Part shown: one piece after another, positions 8,438 through 16,372 of the stretch | How the letters are laid out: every line of letters begins with the position of its first letter | Numbering within the stretch: position 1 is the stretch's first letter | Assembly: GCA_021325195.1 (NCBI GenBank) | Contig: JAJPHQ010000100.1 | Location: forward strand, 1-40,564 | From: Gammaproteobacteria bacterium | GTDB taxonomy: Bacteria > Pseudomonadota > Gammaproteobacteria > Xanthomonadales > Rhodanobacteraceae | DNA length: 40,564 bases | Direction of reading: 5' to 3' | Translations under genes and position numbers: made by a program | The notes under the pieces: generated by a model | Databases searched by the model: none | The model's input: the letters and a program-made list of their open reading frames with translations, nothing else | Told to the model about the DNA's origin: nothing

Positions 8438-9495
8438 GGCTGCCCCGCTCCGCCGCTGGCCGCGGAGGCCGGCGCCGGCGCACGCAAGGCCGCGCTCGCG
8501 CGCAGGCTTTGCAGTTGTGCCAGCGCGCCGCCCAGGCGGGGCGGCGGTCCGCCCGCGTGTTGCGCCAGCAGCGCGGCAATCCGGTCGCGCGCGCTGCGCA
8601 CCGCCGCGTCATCACCGTCGAAACGCGCGGCCAGGGTCGCCGCGACACGCCGCAACGCGCTCCGGTAAGCATACTCGTCGAACGCCAGCAGCGCTTCTTC
8701 GGCCTGCGCCAGATCCAGCGCCGCCAGCTCCCGCGCGAACTGCGCGTCGGCGACCGGCGGTGCGGCGCCGTTGTCGCGCTCGATGCGCACGATGCCGCCG
8801 AAGGCGTGCACGATCCGCGTCCATGCCGAAGCACGCGCAGGCAGCGGAGCGCCGACCGCGGGCGAGGCCAGCGGCAGCGTCGCGATCTGCGTGCGCAGCG
8901 CCGACAGCGTGTCCAGCGCGGCCTGCCGCGAAGGCGGCGCGGCGGCGGCCAGCGCGTCGCGCTCGCTGGCGGCCGCGGCGCGCACCGGCGCGTAGGCCGG
9001 GTCCCGAACCTGTCCCAGCGCCTGGATCGCCAGCGCGTAGGCCTTCAGCGCGCCGTCGGCATCGTGGAACAGCTCGTAGCGTTGCTGGCCGGTGCGCAGC
9101 AGCATCGCCGCATCGTCCAGCAGCAGCGCGTCGTGCGCCGAAGCCTGCTGGCCGCTCAGGGTGGCGAACGCGGTCTCGAGATTGCCGGTGCGCTGTTCCA
9201 GTCCGTGCAGATCGGAACGGATGCCGTCGAGCCCGGATTCCAGCACCGCGAGGCGGTGATCGTAAGCCTGATCCTGCTGCGTGCGCGCGGCGAGTGTCTG
9301 CTCCAGCGCGCTCAGCCGCGATTCGACCGGGCCGGCCCGGCGGGCGGTGTCGCGCGCAAGCCGGCGTTCGCTCCAGTAACCGTAGCCGGCCAGCAGCAGC
9401 GCGATGACGGCCAGCACCAGCGCCAGCACGGACGCGGCCGGCATCCGGCGGCGCGGCGGCCTTGCGGCGGCATCGGGGGCGGCTTCCTCGCTCAT
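8434..9495 (-). CDS. hemX: HemX protein (uroporphyrinogen-III C-methyltransferase-like membrane protein)
   Basis: A 353-residue protein with a cytoplasmic N-terminus, one membrane span (about 21-42, SVLALVLAVIALLLAGYGYW), a coiled-coil segment (about 50-120) and the HemX domain with the typical segment DDAAMLLRTGQQRYELFHDADGA broken by short helices. Databases often name it a uroporphyrinogen-III methyltransferase, but no SAM-binding methyltransferase motif is present. It lies between hemD (9-bp gap) and hemY (4-bp overlap), so it belongs to a hemDXY operon. Confidence 0.92.
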   Translation of the reverse strand: MSEEAAPDAAARPPRRRMPAASVLALVLAVIALLLAGYGYWSERRLARDTARRAGPVESRLSALEQTLAARTQQDQAYDHRLAVLESGLDGIRSDLHGLEQRTGNLETAFATLSGQQASAHDALLLDDAAMLLRTGQQRYELFHDADGALKAYALAIQALGQVRDPAYAPVRAAAASERDALAAAAPPSRQAALDTLSALRTQIATLPLASPAVGAPLPARASAWTRIVHAFGGIVRIERDNGAAPPVADAQFARELAALDLAQAEEALLAFDEYAYRSALRRVAATLAARFDGDDAAVRSARDRIAALLAQHAGGPPPRLGGALAQLQSLRASAALRAPAPASAASGGAGQP

Positions 9496-9504
9496 GCCTT
9501 CATG

Positions 9505-10296
9505 CTAGCAGGAGCGTTGCGTGCGACGAGGACGGCGATGCGCGAGCACGGCAGCGAGCAGGTCATCGCCGCGCGCGGAGCCGGCGCGCAGCACGCAGAC
9601 GAAGCCCGCCTCGCGCGCCAGCGTTTCCATGCGCGCGCTGCTGACCACCGCGGTGCCCGCCAGCAATGCCCTGCGCGCGCGGCCGGGCAGCGCCGCACGC
9701 AGGTTGTCCAGCGCTTCCGCACTCGACAGCAGCACGAACAGCGGCCGGCGCGGATGCCGCAGCAGCGCGGCGGCGTGGCGACGGTCCAGCCGCGCCGGCA
9801 CGCGTCGGTACACCTGCGCCTCGATGATCCGCGCGCCGCGCGCGGCGAGTTCGCGCTGCAGCAGCCCGCGGCCGCCGGCCGCGCCCACGATGCCGATGCG
9901 CTTGCCGCGCACGTGGCGCAGCACCGGCAGCGCCAGCAGGCCTTCGCTGTCCTCGCGTCCGGGATGCACGGGGTTGCGCAGTCCTGCGCGCCGCAATGCC
10001 TGCGCGGTACCGCGGCCCGGCGCGAGCACGACTGCGCGCGTGCGCAGCGCGCGCAGGCGCGCGGCGAAACGCACCGCGGCGGGGCTGGTGAGGATCGCAA
10101 TGTCGGCGGCGAGTGCGGCGGCCAGCGCCGAGCGCGCGCTGCGCGGATCGGCCGCTTCGCGCAGGCTCGATCCCGGCAGCGACAGCGCTTCGCCGCCCAG
10201 CGCGCGCGCACGCCGGGCCAGCGCGGCGCCGCTGCCCGCGGGGCGGGTGATCGCGATGCGCGTGCCGGCGAGCGGCGCTTTCGATGGCCCGGACAT
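9505..10296 (-). CDS. hemD: Uroporphyrinogen-III synthase
   Basis: A 263-residue enzyme that cyclises hydroxymethylbilane to uroporphyrinogen III, with inversion of ring D. The two-lobed HemD fold shows in GTRIAITRPAGSG (start of lobe 1), ILTSPAAVRFAARL, GRGTAQALRRAG, the linker to lobe 2 (RIGIVGAAGGRGLLQRELAARGA) and VYRRVP. HemD is poorly conserved, so recognition rests on these landmarks and the hemX-hemY neighbours. hemC is not adjacent. The start is uncertain: MSGPSK (10296) is preferred over ATGs up to 10308. Confidence 0.9.
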   Translation of the reverse strand: MSGPSKAPLAGTRIAITRPAGSGAALARRARALGGEALSLPGSSLREAADPRSARSALAAALAADIAILTSPAAVRFAARLRALRTRAVVLAPGRGTAQALRRAGLRNPVHPGREDSEGLLALPVLRHVRGKRIGIVGAAGGRGLLQRELAARGARIIEAQVYRRVPARLDRRHAAALLRHPRRPLFVLLSSAEALDNLRAALPGRARRALLAGTAVVSSARMETLAREAGFVCVLRAGSARGDDLLAAVLAHRRPRRTQRSC

Positions 10297-10354
10297 GCGC
10301 CGCATCATAGGCCACCGGCTTGTCGCGCGGCCGCCGCGGCGTCAAACTTGCGCA

Positions 10355-10822
10355 ATGGATCTGCACGATTCGGACGATCCGGCCGCGCGCTTGCAGGCCC
10401 ATATCCTCGAACGCATTCCGCTGGCGCGCGCGATGCAGTTGTCGGTGACGCGCTTCAGCGGCGGCGAGATCGAGATGCGCGCGCCGCTCCAACCCAACAT
10501 CAACGACAAGGGCTGCGCGTTCGGCGGCAGCATGGCTTCGCTGATGACGCTGGCGGGCTGGGGCCTGATCGAACTGGGTCTGCGTGCACGGGGACTGGCC
10601 TGCGACATCTACGTGGGCGACACGCAGTTGCGTTACCGGGAGCCGGTGTGGGGCGAGCTGCGCGCGGTCGCGCGCTACACCGAAGCCGGCGAACCGGACC
10701 GGCTCGCCGCGGCGCTGCACGAACGCGGCAAGGGCCGCGCCGGCGTGGTCTGCGAGATCGCCGGCGAAACGCAGCCCGCGGCCAGTCTTGCGGCGCTGTT
10801 CTTTGCCAGGCGTCACGCCTAG
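10355..10822 (+). CDS. YiiD C-terminal-type thioesterase
   Basis: A 155-residue hotdog protein of the group found as the C-terminal domain of YiiD. Characteristic segments are LARAMQLSVTRFSGGEIEMRAPL, PNINDKGCAFGGSMASLMTLAGWGL (active-site loop and helix) and ELRAVARYTEA. It probably hydrolyses an acyl thioester; the substrate is unknown. The acetyltransferase half of YiiD is absent here. It is divergent from hemD with 58 bp between starts and precedes the lipoprotein gene by 50 nt on the same strand. Confidence 0.82.
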   Translation: MDLHDSDDPAARLQAHILERIPLARAMQLSVTRFSGGEIEMRAPLQPNINDKGCAFGGSMASLMTLAGWGLIELGLRARGLACDIYVGDTQLRYREPVWGELRAVARYTEAGEPDRLAAALHERGKGRAGVVCEIAGETQPAASLAALFFARRHA

Positions 10823-10872
10823 GCGGCCGCGATCGGGCACAATCACGCCGTCGCTGTTGCGAGGAAACCGCC

Positions 10873-11283
10873 ATGCGCCACATCGCCATCGCCTGCGGTG
10901 CGCTGCTGCTGCTGGCCGGCTGCGCCACCCTGGAGCAGAAGGACAAGCTGCGCGAGCAGACGCTGGACAACTACGCCGCCGCGCTGCGCTGGGGCGACTT
11001 CGCCAGCGCGTGGTCGTTCGTCGATCCGGCGGTGCGCGCCGCGCATCCGCCGAGCCCGGCGGAGCAGGCGCGTTACGATTCGGTGCGCGTGGCCGAATAC
11101 GATACGCAGGGGCCCCAGCAGACCGGCGAGAACACCGTCGAGCAGACCGCGCACATCCGGCTGATCGTCAAGGCCAGCCAGACCGCTTACGACATCGTCG
11201 ATCACCAGACCTGGCGCTGGGACCCGCAGGCGAAGCGGTGGTGGCTGGAGTCGGGGCTGCCGGACATCGCGCCGCGCAACTGA
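10873..11283 (+). CDS. Small outer-membrane lipoprotein of unknown function
   Basis: A 136-residue protein with a lipoprotein signal: MRHIAIACGALLLLAGC, lipobox LAGC with the acylated Cys at residue 17. The mature part has a cystatin/NTF2-like feel (NYAAALRWGDFASAWSFVDP, then a beta-rich end with two Trp pairs), a pattern seen in many Xanthomonadales lipoproteins. GAGGAAA about 5 nt upstream supports the ATG. No function can be assigned. It is followed 60 nt later by the rhodanese gene, probably in one transcript. Confidence 0.8.
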   Translation: MRHIAIACGALLLLAGCATLEQKDKLREQTLDNYAAALRWGDFASAWSFVDPAVRAAHPPSPAEQARYDSVRVAEYDTQGPQQTGENTVEQTAHIRLIVKASQTAYDIVDHQTWRWDPQAKRWWLESGLPDIAPRN

Positions 11284-11343
11284 TCCGGCATGGCGAGCGC
11301 CGATCCGCGATAATGCGCGGTCACGCTCCCACGCGATCCGCCG

Positions 11344-11787
11344 ATGCAACAGACCCTTTCGCGCATTCCCGAATTCATCGGCCACCATTTCCTGCTGGTG
11401 GCCGCGTTCATCGTGATCCTGCTGGCCCTGATCGGGCTGGAGGTGTCGCGCCGCTTCCGCGGCTACCGCGAGCTGACGCCCGCGGCGCTGGTGCAGATGA
11501 TCAACCGCGGCTCGCCGCTGGTGATCGACCTGTCGGCGATCGCCAATTACGAGAAGGCGCACATCCCCGGTTCGAGGCACGTGGCGCCGAGCCAGTTCGA
11601 TCCCGAGAACAAGGATCTGGCCAAGGCGAAAGATCTGCCGGTGGTGACGGTGTGCCGCAACGGCGTCGAATCCGGCAAGGCCGCGCGCCGGCTGGTCAAG
11701 GCAGGCTTCACCCACGTCTATACGCTGGGCGGCGGCATCAATGCCTGGAAGCAGGCGGATTTGCCCTTGGCGAAGGGTCGAAACTGA
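11344..11787 (+). CDS. Membrane-anchored rhodanese-like protein (YibN type)
   Basis: A 147-residue protein with one N-terminal membrane span (about 16-36, HFLLVAAFIVILLALIGLEV) and a single rhodanese domain (about 45-140). The active-site loop is CRNGVESG, with the catalytic Cys at about residue 104; LVIDLSAIANYEKAHIPGSRHV carries the entry motif. This is the layout of E. coli YibN. Sulfur transfer at the membrane face is the likely activity, and the acceptor is unknown. It converges with the ECF42 operon, 29 bp between stops. Confidence 0.9.
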   Translation: MQQTLSRIPEFIGHHFLLVAAFIVILLALIGLEVSRRFRGYRELTPAALVQMINRGSPLVIDLSAIANYEKAHIPGSRHVAPSQFDPENKDLAKAKDLPVVTVCRNGVESGKAARRLVKAGFTHVYTLGGGINAWKQADLPLAKGRN

Positions 11788-11795
11788 GGTTTCAG

Positions 11796-11809
11796 CCCCT
11801 TTGAAGGGG
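11796..11809. terminator. Short palindrome between convergent genes
   Basis: CCCCTT-TG-AAGGGG lies in the 29-bp gap between the rhodanese stop and the sigma-factor stop. The stem is short and there is no T-run, so a role as a bidirectional terminator is only possible. Confidence 0.3.
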
Positions 11810-11816
11810 AGGCATT

Positions 11817-13040
11817 TCAGGCTCGTCCGAGCAGAAATGCCCGCATCGCGGGATCCTCGCACAGGCCGATCGCGCGTTCGCGCGCGGCGCGCGCCTCGTC
11901 GGGGCGGTCCATCCGGTCGAGCAGGTGCGCGGCCAGCGCCCAGTAGGGTTGGTAGCCCGCCCCCGCCTCGGCGGGAATCTGTTGCAGCAGGGCCCATCCT
12001 GTTTGCGGATCGCGTGCCTGCGCGGCCGCGGCGGCGCGGCCGACCCGTGCGCCGACGGTAGGCGCGATCCGAACCAATCCTTCGTACAGCAGCGCGATCG
12101 ATTCCCAGTCGGTCGCGCCCGTGCGCGCACGCTGCGCGTGCACCGACTGGATCGCGGCTTCGAGCTGGAAGCGGCCGATCCGGCCCATCAGCCCGGCTTC
12201 GCGCAGCAGCCGGTCGGCCTGCTCGATCATCGGCATCGACCAGCGCGTGGTCTCCTGCCCTGAGAGCGGCACGTACTCGCCGTCCGGTCCGCGCCGTGCG
12301 TCGCGCCGCGATTCGCAATACAGCATCAGCGCCGACAGGCCGCGCGCTTCCGGTTGGTCCGGAAGCAGGCGCACCAGCAACGCGCCCAGTTCCAGCGCCT
12401 CGGTGACCAGTCCCCTGCGGCGCGGATCGGCGCCGGCGATGTCGTCCCAGCCGCTGCCGTAGGCGGCGTAGATCGCTTCCAGCACCGCGTCGAGCCGCTC
12501 CGGCAGTTGGTCACTGCGCGGAATCTCGAATGCGATGCCGGCATCACGGATCTTGGTCTTGGCGCGCGTGAGGCGCTGGCCCATCGCGGAAGGTTTCACC
12601 AGGAACGCCGAGGCGATCCGGGCGGCGTCGAGACCCAGCACGGTTTGCAGCATCAGCGGCGTGCGCGCGGCCGCATCGATCGCGGGATGCGCGCACACGA
12701 ACAGCAGCTTCAGGCGTTCGTCGGGAAATGCGTGCATCTCATCGCCGCTCATGACTCGTGCCTCGTCAAGTGCGGCGATGAGTTCCGGCGTTGCCAACGC
12801 GTGCACCTTTTCGTGGCGTGCGGTGTCGATCAGCCGCCGCCGCGCCGCCGTCAGCAGCCACGCCTCGGGATTGTCCGGCACGCCGTGGCGCGGCCAGTTT
12901 TCCAGCGCGGCGCGAAATGCGTCAGACAAGGCATCTTCCGACGCTGCCACGGCGCGCGAGCGCGCGGCCAGGAAGGCGAGCAGGCGCGCGCGCGAATCGC
13001 GCGCTGCCCGCTCGACGGCCCGGCGCGCGGCTTCGCTCAT
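11817..13040 (-). CDS. ECF sigma factor, ECF42 type with C-terminal TPR-like extension
   Basis: A 407-residue sigma factor, more than twice the length of a plain ECF. Sigma region 2 lies at about 10-80 (LLAFLAARSRAVAASEDALSDAFRAALENWP, then NPEAWLLTAARRRLIDTAR), region 4 at about 115-170 (LDAARIASAFLVKPSAMGQRLTRAKTKI). Residues about 185-407 form a helical extension with ESIALLYEGLVRIAP and repeated Ala-rich helices. ECF42 sigma factors have this shape and sit next to DGPF (YCII) proteins, as here; the extension is reported to be needed for activity, and no anti-sigma factor is used. Its ATG overlaps the YCII stop (ATGA), so it is the last gene of the operon. Confidence 0.88.
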   Translation of the reverse strand: MSEAARRAVERAARDSRARLLAFLAARSRAVAASEDALSDAFRAALENWPRHGVPDNPEAWLLTAARRRLIDTARHEKVHALATPELIAALDEARVMSGDEMHAFPDERLKLLFVCAHPAIDAAARTPLMLQTVLGLDAARIASAFLVKPSAMGQRLTRAKTKIRDAGIAFEIPRSDQLPERLDAVLEAIYAAYGSGWDDIAGADPRRRGLVTEALELGALLVRLLPDQPEARGLSALMLYCESRRDARRGPDGEYVPLSGQETTRWSMPMIEQADRLLREAGLMGRIGRFQLEAAIQSVHAQRARTGATDWESIALLYEGLVRIAPTVGARVGRAAAAAQARDPQTGWALLQQIPAEAGAGYQPYWALAAHLLDRMDRPDEARAARERAIGLCEDPAMRAFLLGRA

Positions 13041-13396
13041 TCGTGAGGCGGGATCAGGTTCGCGCGCAATTCGAGCTTGCGGCCGGGCAGCACCGGAAAA
13101 CGCCGCGCCCATTCCAGCGCGCTTTCGCGGTCGGGCACATCGAGGATGATGATGCCACCCAACTGTTCCTTGGTGTCGGCGAACGGTCCGTCCTGCACCT
13201 TCCAGCCGGTGCCGTTGCTGCTGAGCACGGTCGCGGTCGGGGGCGCTTCGAGGCCGGCGCCGCCGACGAACACGCCGGCATCGCGCAGGGTCTTCAGGTA
13301 GGCACCGATCGGTGCATACAGCGCCGGTCGCTGGGCAGGATCATCGCGCTTGGCGAAGACCTCGGCGGTTTCGTGGATCAGGATCGAAAAGTTCAT
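13037..13396 (-). CDS. YCII/DGPF-domain protein (second copy)
   Basis: A 119-residue YCII-related protein with the hallmark DGPF (QDGPFADTKEQLGG, about 67-80) and the following strand IIILDVPDRESALEWARRFP. DGPF proteins are small ferredoxin-fold proteins that accompany ECF42 sigma factors; they may be the signal-sensing or effector part, which is not proven. Its start codon overlaps the stop of the YjbR-like gene and its stop overlaps the sigma-factor start, both as ATGA, so the three reading frames are translationally coupled. It is a clear paralogue of the gene at 13795-14151. Confidence 0.9.
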   Translation of the reverse strand: MNFSILIHETAEVFAKRDDPAQRPALYAPIGAYLKTLRDAGVFVGGAGLEAPPTATVLSSNGTGWKVQDGPFADTKEQLGGIIILDVPDRESALEWARRFPVLPGRKLELRANLIPPHE

Positions 13397-13736
13397 GGGG
13401 ATTTCCTCTTGGGTTTCGTTTCGTTGGCGACGAATTGGCGCGCCTCGTCCGACAGCGCGATCCATGTGGCCTTGTCATCGGGCGCCAGCGTGATCCAGCC
13501 GTGCATCACCCGGCCGCCGCTCTCCATCCGTTCGGCGCGCCGGGCCTTGAGGAGTTCCGTGACGCGCGCCGGCGGCAGCTTGAGCAGCAGGCGGTGTCTG
13601 CGCGTCAGCGCGGCGTAGATCTTGCGTTGACGCGCAAGGCGTTCGCGCCGAATCTGGGAGAGGGGTCGAACGTCCACGTCTCGCCATGATGCGCGGCGAC
13701 CGCGGCGAACCATTCGATCGAACGGTCGGAGATCAT
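13393..13736 (-). pseudogene. MmcQ/YjbR-like protein, broken by a one-base frameshift
   Basis: The N-terminal part (MISDRSIEWFAAVAAHHGET and on to FGANALRVNA) lies in one frame from the ATG at 13736. The remainder (KIYAALTRRHRLLLKLPPARV, MHGWITLAPDDKATWIALSDEARQFVA) lies in another frame and ends at 13393. Joined, they give a complete protein of about 114 residues of the MmcQ/YjbR type. The break is near 13625: the coding strand reads GTCAACGCAAGATC where GTCAACGGCAAGATC would keep the frame, so one G of a GG pair appears lost. It may be a true mutation or a consensus error. The gene is embedded in the ECF42 operon and its stop overlaps the next start. Confidence 0.75.
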
Positions 13737-13794
13737 GGGTGGTTTCTGCGTGTCTGGACCCGTTCCGGAACGCCCGGGCGGCCGGCGCCGGCAC

Positions 13795-14151
13795 TCAATT
13801 GCCCGCGGCCGGCAGATTCGGACGCACCTCGAAGGCCTGCCCCGGCAGGCGCGGCGTGCGCGCTGCCCATTCCAGCGCGGCGTCGAGGTCGGGCACATCG
13901 ATCATGTAAAAGCCGCCGAGCTGCTCCTTGGTGTCGGCGTAGGGGCCATCCTGCACCAGCCGTTTGTCGCCGTTGAAGCGCAGGGTGGTGGCGGTATCCG
14001 GAGGTTGCAATCCCGCACCGGTGATGTAAACGCCGGCATCGGTCAGGGCCTTGATGAAGGGTTGCCATTGCGACAGGTATTGCGCGCCCTCCGGGCCCTG
14101 GAAGCGTGCCGCGGTTTCCGGGGTAGCGTAGATCAGGATCGAGTATTTCAT
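13795..14151 (-). CDS. YCII/DGPF-domain protein (first copy, operon leader)
   Basis: A 118-residue YCII protein with the variant motif DGPY (QDGPYADTKEQLGG) and the following FYMIDVPDLDAALEWAARTP. It shares the framework ILI..TPET..., DAGVYITGAGLQPP.TAT with the second copy. AGGAGAA lies about 6 nt before the ATG at 14151, which fixes the start. It is the first gene of the ECF42 operon, 50 nt downstream of a matching -35/-10 pair, so it is probably the main target of the sigma factor as well as part of its autoregulated operon. Confidence 0.9.
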   Translation of the reverse strand: MKYSILIYATPETAARFQGPEGAQYLSQWQPFIKALTDAGVYITGAGLQPPDTATTLRFNGDKRLVQDGPYADTKEQLGGFYMIDVPDLDAALEWAARTPRLPGQAFEVRPNLPAAGN

Positions 14152-14201
14152 GGCGTTCTCCTCGCTGGGTGGAAGCGGGCGGAAGTGCCCGCTCATCCCA
14201 T

Positions 14202-14228
14202 GTCGCGCCGGGCGGCCCCATTTCGACA
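14202..14228 (-). promoter_or_regulatory. ECF42-type promoter of the DGPF/sigma operon
   Basis: On the minus strand TGTCGA (14228-14223) is followed after 17 bp by CGAC (14205-14202). As I recall, ECF42 promoters are reported with TGTCGA at -35 and CGA/TC at -10, so both boxes and the spacing agree. The first DGPF start codon is about 50 nt downstream. The assignment is inference from motif and context. Confidence 0.6.
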
Positions 14229-14241
14229 AGGCGTCTTGTCG
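14224..14241. repeat. Inverted repeat over the ECF42 -35 box
   Basis: CGACAAG-GCGT-CTTGTCG is a perfect 7-bp inverted repeat with a 4-nt loop. It covers the -35 box of the DGPF operon and begins 16 nt after the glycosyltransferase stop, so it may act as an operator, a terminator hairpin, or a symmetric -35 site. Confidence 0.5.
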
Positions 14242-14256
14242 CTCGCAGGCGGGTAT

Positions 14257-14973
14257 TTACACCTCTTCGACGGCCGTGACCTTCGCGCGCCGCATCAGCC
14301 ACGCCACGCCGCGCAGGTCGGCCAGGCCCACCCACAGCCGGTCCAGCATGCCGTACTTGGACTGGCCGCGGGTGCGCGGGCGGTGCGCGACCGGAATGCT
14401 GACGCTCTCGAAACCGGCGCGCCGCACCAGCGCCGGCAGGAAGCGGTGCATGTGGTCGAAGTAGGGCAGCTCGAGGAACGTCGCGCGCTCGAACAGCTTC
14501 AGGCCGCAGCCGGTGTCGGGCGTCGAATCGCGCAGCATCCGCGAACGCACCGCGTTGGCGACCCGCGAGGAAAGGCGCTTGTTGAAACTGTCGCGGCGGG
14601 TGGTGCGCCAGCCGGCGAACAGCTTCACGCTCGGTGCGGCGGTCCGGCGCGCCTCGATCAGTCTGGGAATGTCGGCGGGATCGTTCTGGCCGTCGCCGTC
14701 CAGCGTCGCGATCCACGCGCCGCGCGCCGCGCGCACGCCGTTGCGGATCGCGGTGCTCTGGCCGCTCTGCTGCAGATGCCGGACGATCCGCAATTCGGGA
14801 TGTCTCGCGCGCTCGGCCTTGAGCACCTCCAGCGAATCGTCGGAGCTCGCGTCGTCGACGTACACCACCTCGTAATCGACATGCCCGCGCAGGGCTGCCG
14901 CGATCTCGGCCAGCAGCGGCGGAATGTTGTCGCGCTCGTTGAACACCGGCACGACCACCGAAAGCTCGGGCAT
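14257..14973 (-). CDS. Family 2 glycosyltransferase (dolichyl/undecaprenyl-phosphate sugar synthase-like)
   Basis: A 238-residue GT2 enzyme with the GT-A fold: LSVVVPVFNERDNIPPLLAEI at the start, VYVDDASSDDSLEVL, the acceptor-region motif LDGDGQNDP with its DxD-type acid, and the family end HRPRTRGQSKYGM. The DPM1-like branch transfers a hexose from a nucleotide donor to polyprenyl phosphate at the cytoplasmic membrane. It lacks the C-terminal membrane helices found in ArnC or GtrB types. The start at 14973 (MPELSVV) has AAGGG upstream. A cis-prenyltransferase (21014-21910) elsewhere in the window could supply lipid carrier, but no direct link is visible. Confidence 0.9.
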   Translation of the reverse strand: MPELSVVVPVFNERDNIPPLLAEIAAALRGHVDYEVVYVDDASSDDSLEVLKAERARHPELRIVRHLQQSGQSTAIRNGVRAARGAWIATLDGDGQNDPADIPRLIEARRTAAPSVKLFAGWRTTRRDSFNKRLSSRVANAVRSRMLRDSTPDTGCGLKLFERATFLELPYFDHMHRFLPALVRRAGFESVSIPVAHRPRTRGQSKYGMLDRLWVGLADLRGVAWLMRRAKVTAVEEV

Positions 14974-15052
14974 GACATGGGCCCTTGAGGGATGAGCCGC
15001 GATTATCACGCAGGAGCCCGCGTGCGGGCGACCGCCGCCAGCACGCTTGCCG

Positions 15053-15793
15053 CTACGATTCGGTCAACGCCCGCCGCGCCGATCCCAGCACCGCCTCGGC
15101 TACCGCGCGTTCGGCGGCGGTGAAGCCCTGCGTGCCGTTGCCCAGCAGCACCAGCGTGCCATCGCCCATCGGCATCTCGCGGCCATGCCAGCCGGAACGC
15201 ACGAAATCGCGCGCCGCGGCGATGCGGTGCCCCACCAGGTACAGTGCCGTGACCGGCCTGCCGTTTTCGCGCAGCACCAGGTGCACGGCGCGGTAGGGAC
15301 CGACCATGCAGTCCGCCGCGAACACCGTCCGGGATGGCGCGCTGGCGAGGCTCAGGCCGAGTTTGGCGAACACCGGCTGCAGCTCCTGATCGTCGATCGG
15401 CCGGGTCATCGTCAGTGAATACGCTTCGCTGTTCATGTGCGCGATGGCCATCGCGGCCAGCGAGTTGGCGCCGGTTTCGCGCAGGTTCCAGGCATAGCCG
15501 AACGCAACCAGCGCGATCACCAGCGAAGCGGCCAACGCCATGCCGACGCGCCGGCGCAGGCGCGCGCGCGCCTCGGCACGCGTGGCGGTGGCCTGCGCCA
15601 GCAGGATCTTCTCGGCCAGATTGGACGGCGGATCGATCGACTCCAGCACGCCCTCGATCCGTCGCTCCAGCCGCTGCGCGCGCCACCAGCTTTCGGTGCA
15701 GCCCGCGCGGCAACTGTCGCGATGCGCCAGGAAATCGGGATCGCGCGAGCGCGGTTCGGCGGCCAGACGGCGCCGGAACTCAAGGCATTCCAT
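15053..15793 (-). CDS. DUF3379 protein, probable anti-sigma factor
   Basis: A 246-residue membrane protein of the DUF3379 type. The cytoplasmic N-terminus has a zinc-anti-sigma-like pattern (HRDSCRAGC, His-x3-Cys-x3-Cys), a helical linker (ESIDPPSNLAEKILLA), one membrane span at about 85-105 (GMALAASLVIALVAFGYAW) and a periplasmic domain of about 135 residues with two possible cysteines. Its start lies 14 nt inside the end of the sigma-factor gene, the usual coupling for a sigma/anti-sigma pair. The anti-sigma role is inference from layout. Confidence 0.82.
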   Translation of the reverse strand: MECLEFRRRLAAEPRSRDPDFLAHRDSCRAGCTESWWRAQRLERRIEGVLESIDPPSNLAEKILLAQATATRAEARARLRRRVGMALAASLVIALVAFGYAWNLRETGANSLAAMAIAHMNSEAYSLTMTRPIDDQELQPVFAKLGLSLASAPSRTVFAADCMVGPYRAVHLVLRENGRPVTALYLVGHRIAAARDFVRSGWHGREMPMGDGTLVLLGNGTQGFTAAERAVAEAVLGSARRALTES

Positions 15794-16358
15794 GTCGCGC
15801 CTCCGCATGGGTCGTTCCGCCCTCGAGCAGGGTCCGCAGCTTGTGCCGGGCCCGGAAAAGCTGCGTCATCACCGCGCCGGGCTTGACGCCCAGTTCGGCC
15901 GCGATCTCCTCGCAGGAGAATCCCCCCAGCACCTGCATCAGCAGGGGTTCGCGGTATTTCGGTTCCAGTTTCAGGATCATTTCACGCAACTGAGCATCGC
16001 TGCCCGCCTGTTCAGGATCGATGCCCGCCGCTTCATCGGCGATGCTCTCGTGCCAGCCGTCGTCGATCGGCGTCAGATCGAACGTCTTGCGTTCGTAACC
16101 GCGCGCGTGCTCGCGGCGCAGGATCGTCAGCAGCCACGGCTTGGCCGCGGCGCCGTCGCGCAGGGAATCCAGCGCGCGCCAGGCGCGCAGCAGGGTTTCC
16201 TGCACCAGATCCTGCGCGCGCGCGTCTTCTCCGCACAACCAGTACGCAAAGCGGTACAGGTCGTTCGCATGCGCGCGCACCAGCACATCGAACTGGCGTT
16301 GTCTGGCGGTCACAGACGAGGAGACCGGCGCCGGGGCGTCCGGCTTTCGTGGTGTCAT
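15780..16358 (-). CDS. ECF-type RNA polymerase sigma factor
   Basis: A 192-residue sigma-70 family factor of group 4. Region 2 is visible as FDVLVRAHANDLYRFAYWL and ARAQDLVQETLLRAW (about 27-68), and region 4 as LEPKYREPLLMQVLGG, then the HTH SCEEIAAELGVKPGAVMTQLFRARHKL (about 130-175). The start ATG at 16358 is preferred; a TTG six codons upstream is in frame. It begins 14 nt after parB on the same strand and overlaps the DUF3379 gene by 14 nt, so a read-through unit parB-sigma-anti-sigma is possible. Confidence 0.92.
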   Translation of the reverse strand: MTPRKPDAPAPVSSSVTARQRQFDVLVRAHANDLYRFAYWLCGEDARAQDLVQETLLRAWRALDSLRDGAAAKPWLLTILRREHARGYERKTFDLTPIDDGWHESIADEAAGIDPEQAGSDAQLREMILKLEPKYREPLLMQVLGGFSCEEIAAELGVKPGAVMTQLFRARHKLRTLLEGGTTHAEARHGMP

Positions 16359-16372
16359 GCGGGCACCGTCCG

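Noticed and set aside
8434-9495. Calling HemX a working uroporphyrinogen-III methyltransferase
   Set aside because: No SAM-binding motif is present; the name is a database legacy.
8509-11283. A 924-codon plus-strand open frame whose end coincides with the lipoprotein gene
   Set aside because: Only the last 137 codons are a gene (signal peptide, lipobox, ribosome binding site). The rest is antisense to hemX and hemD.
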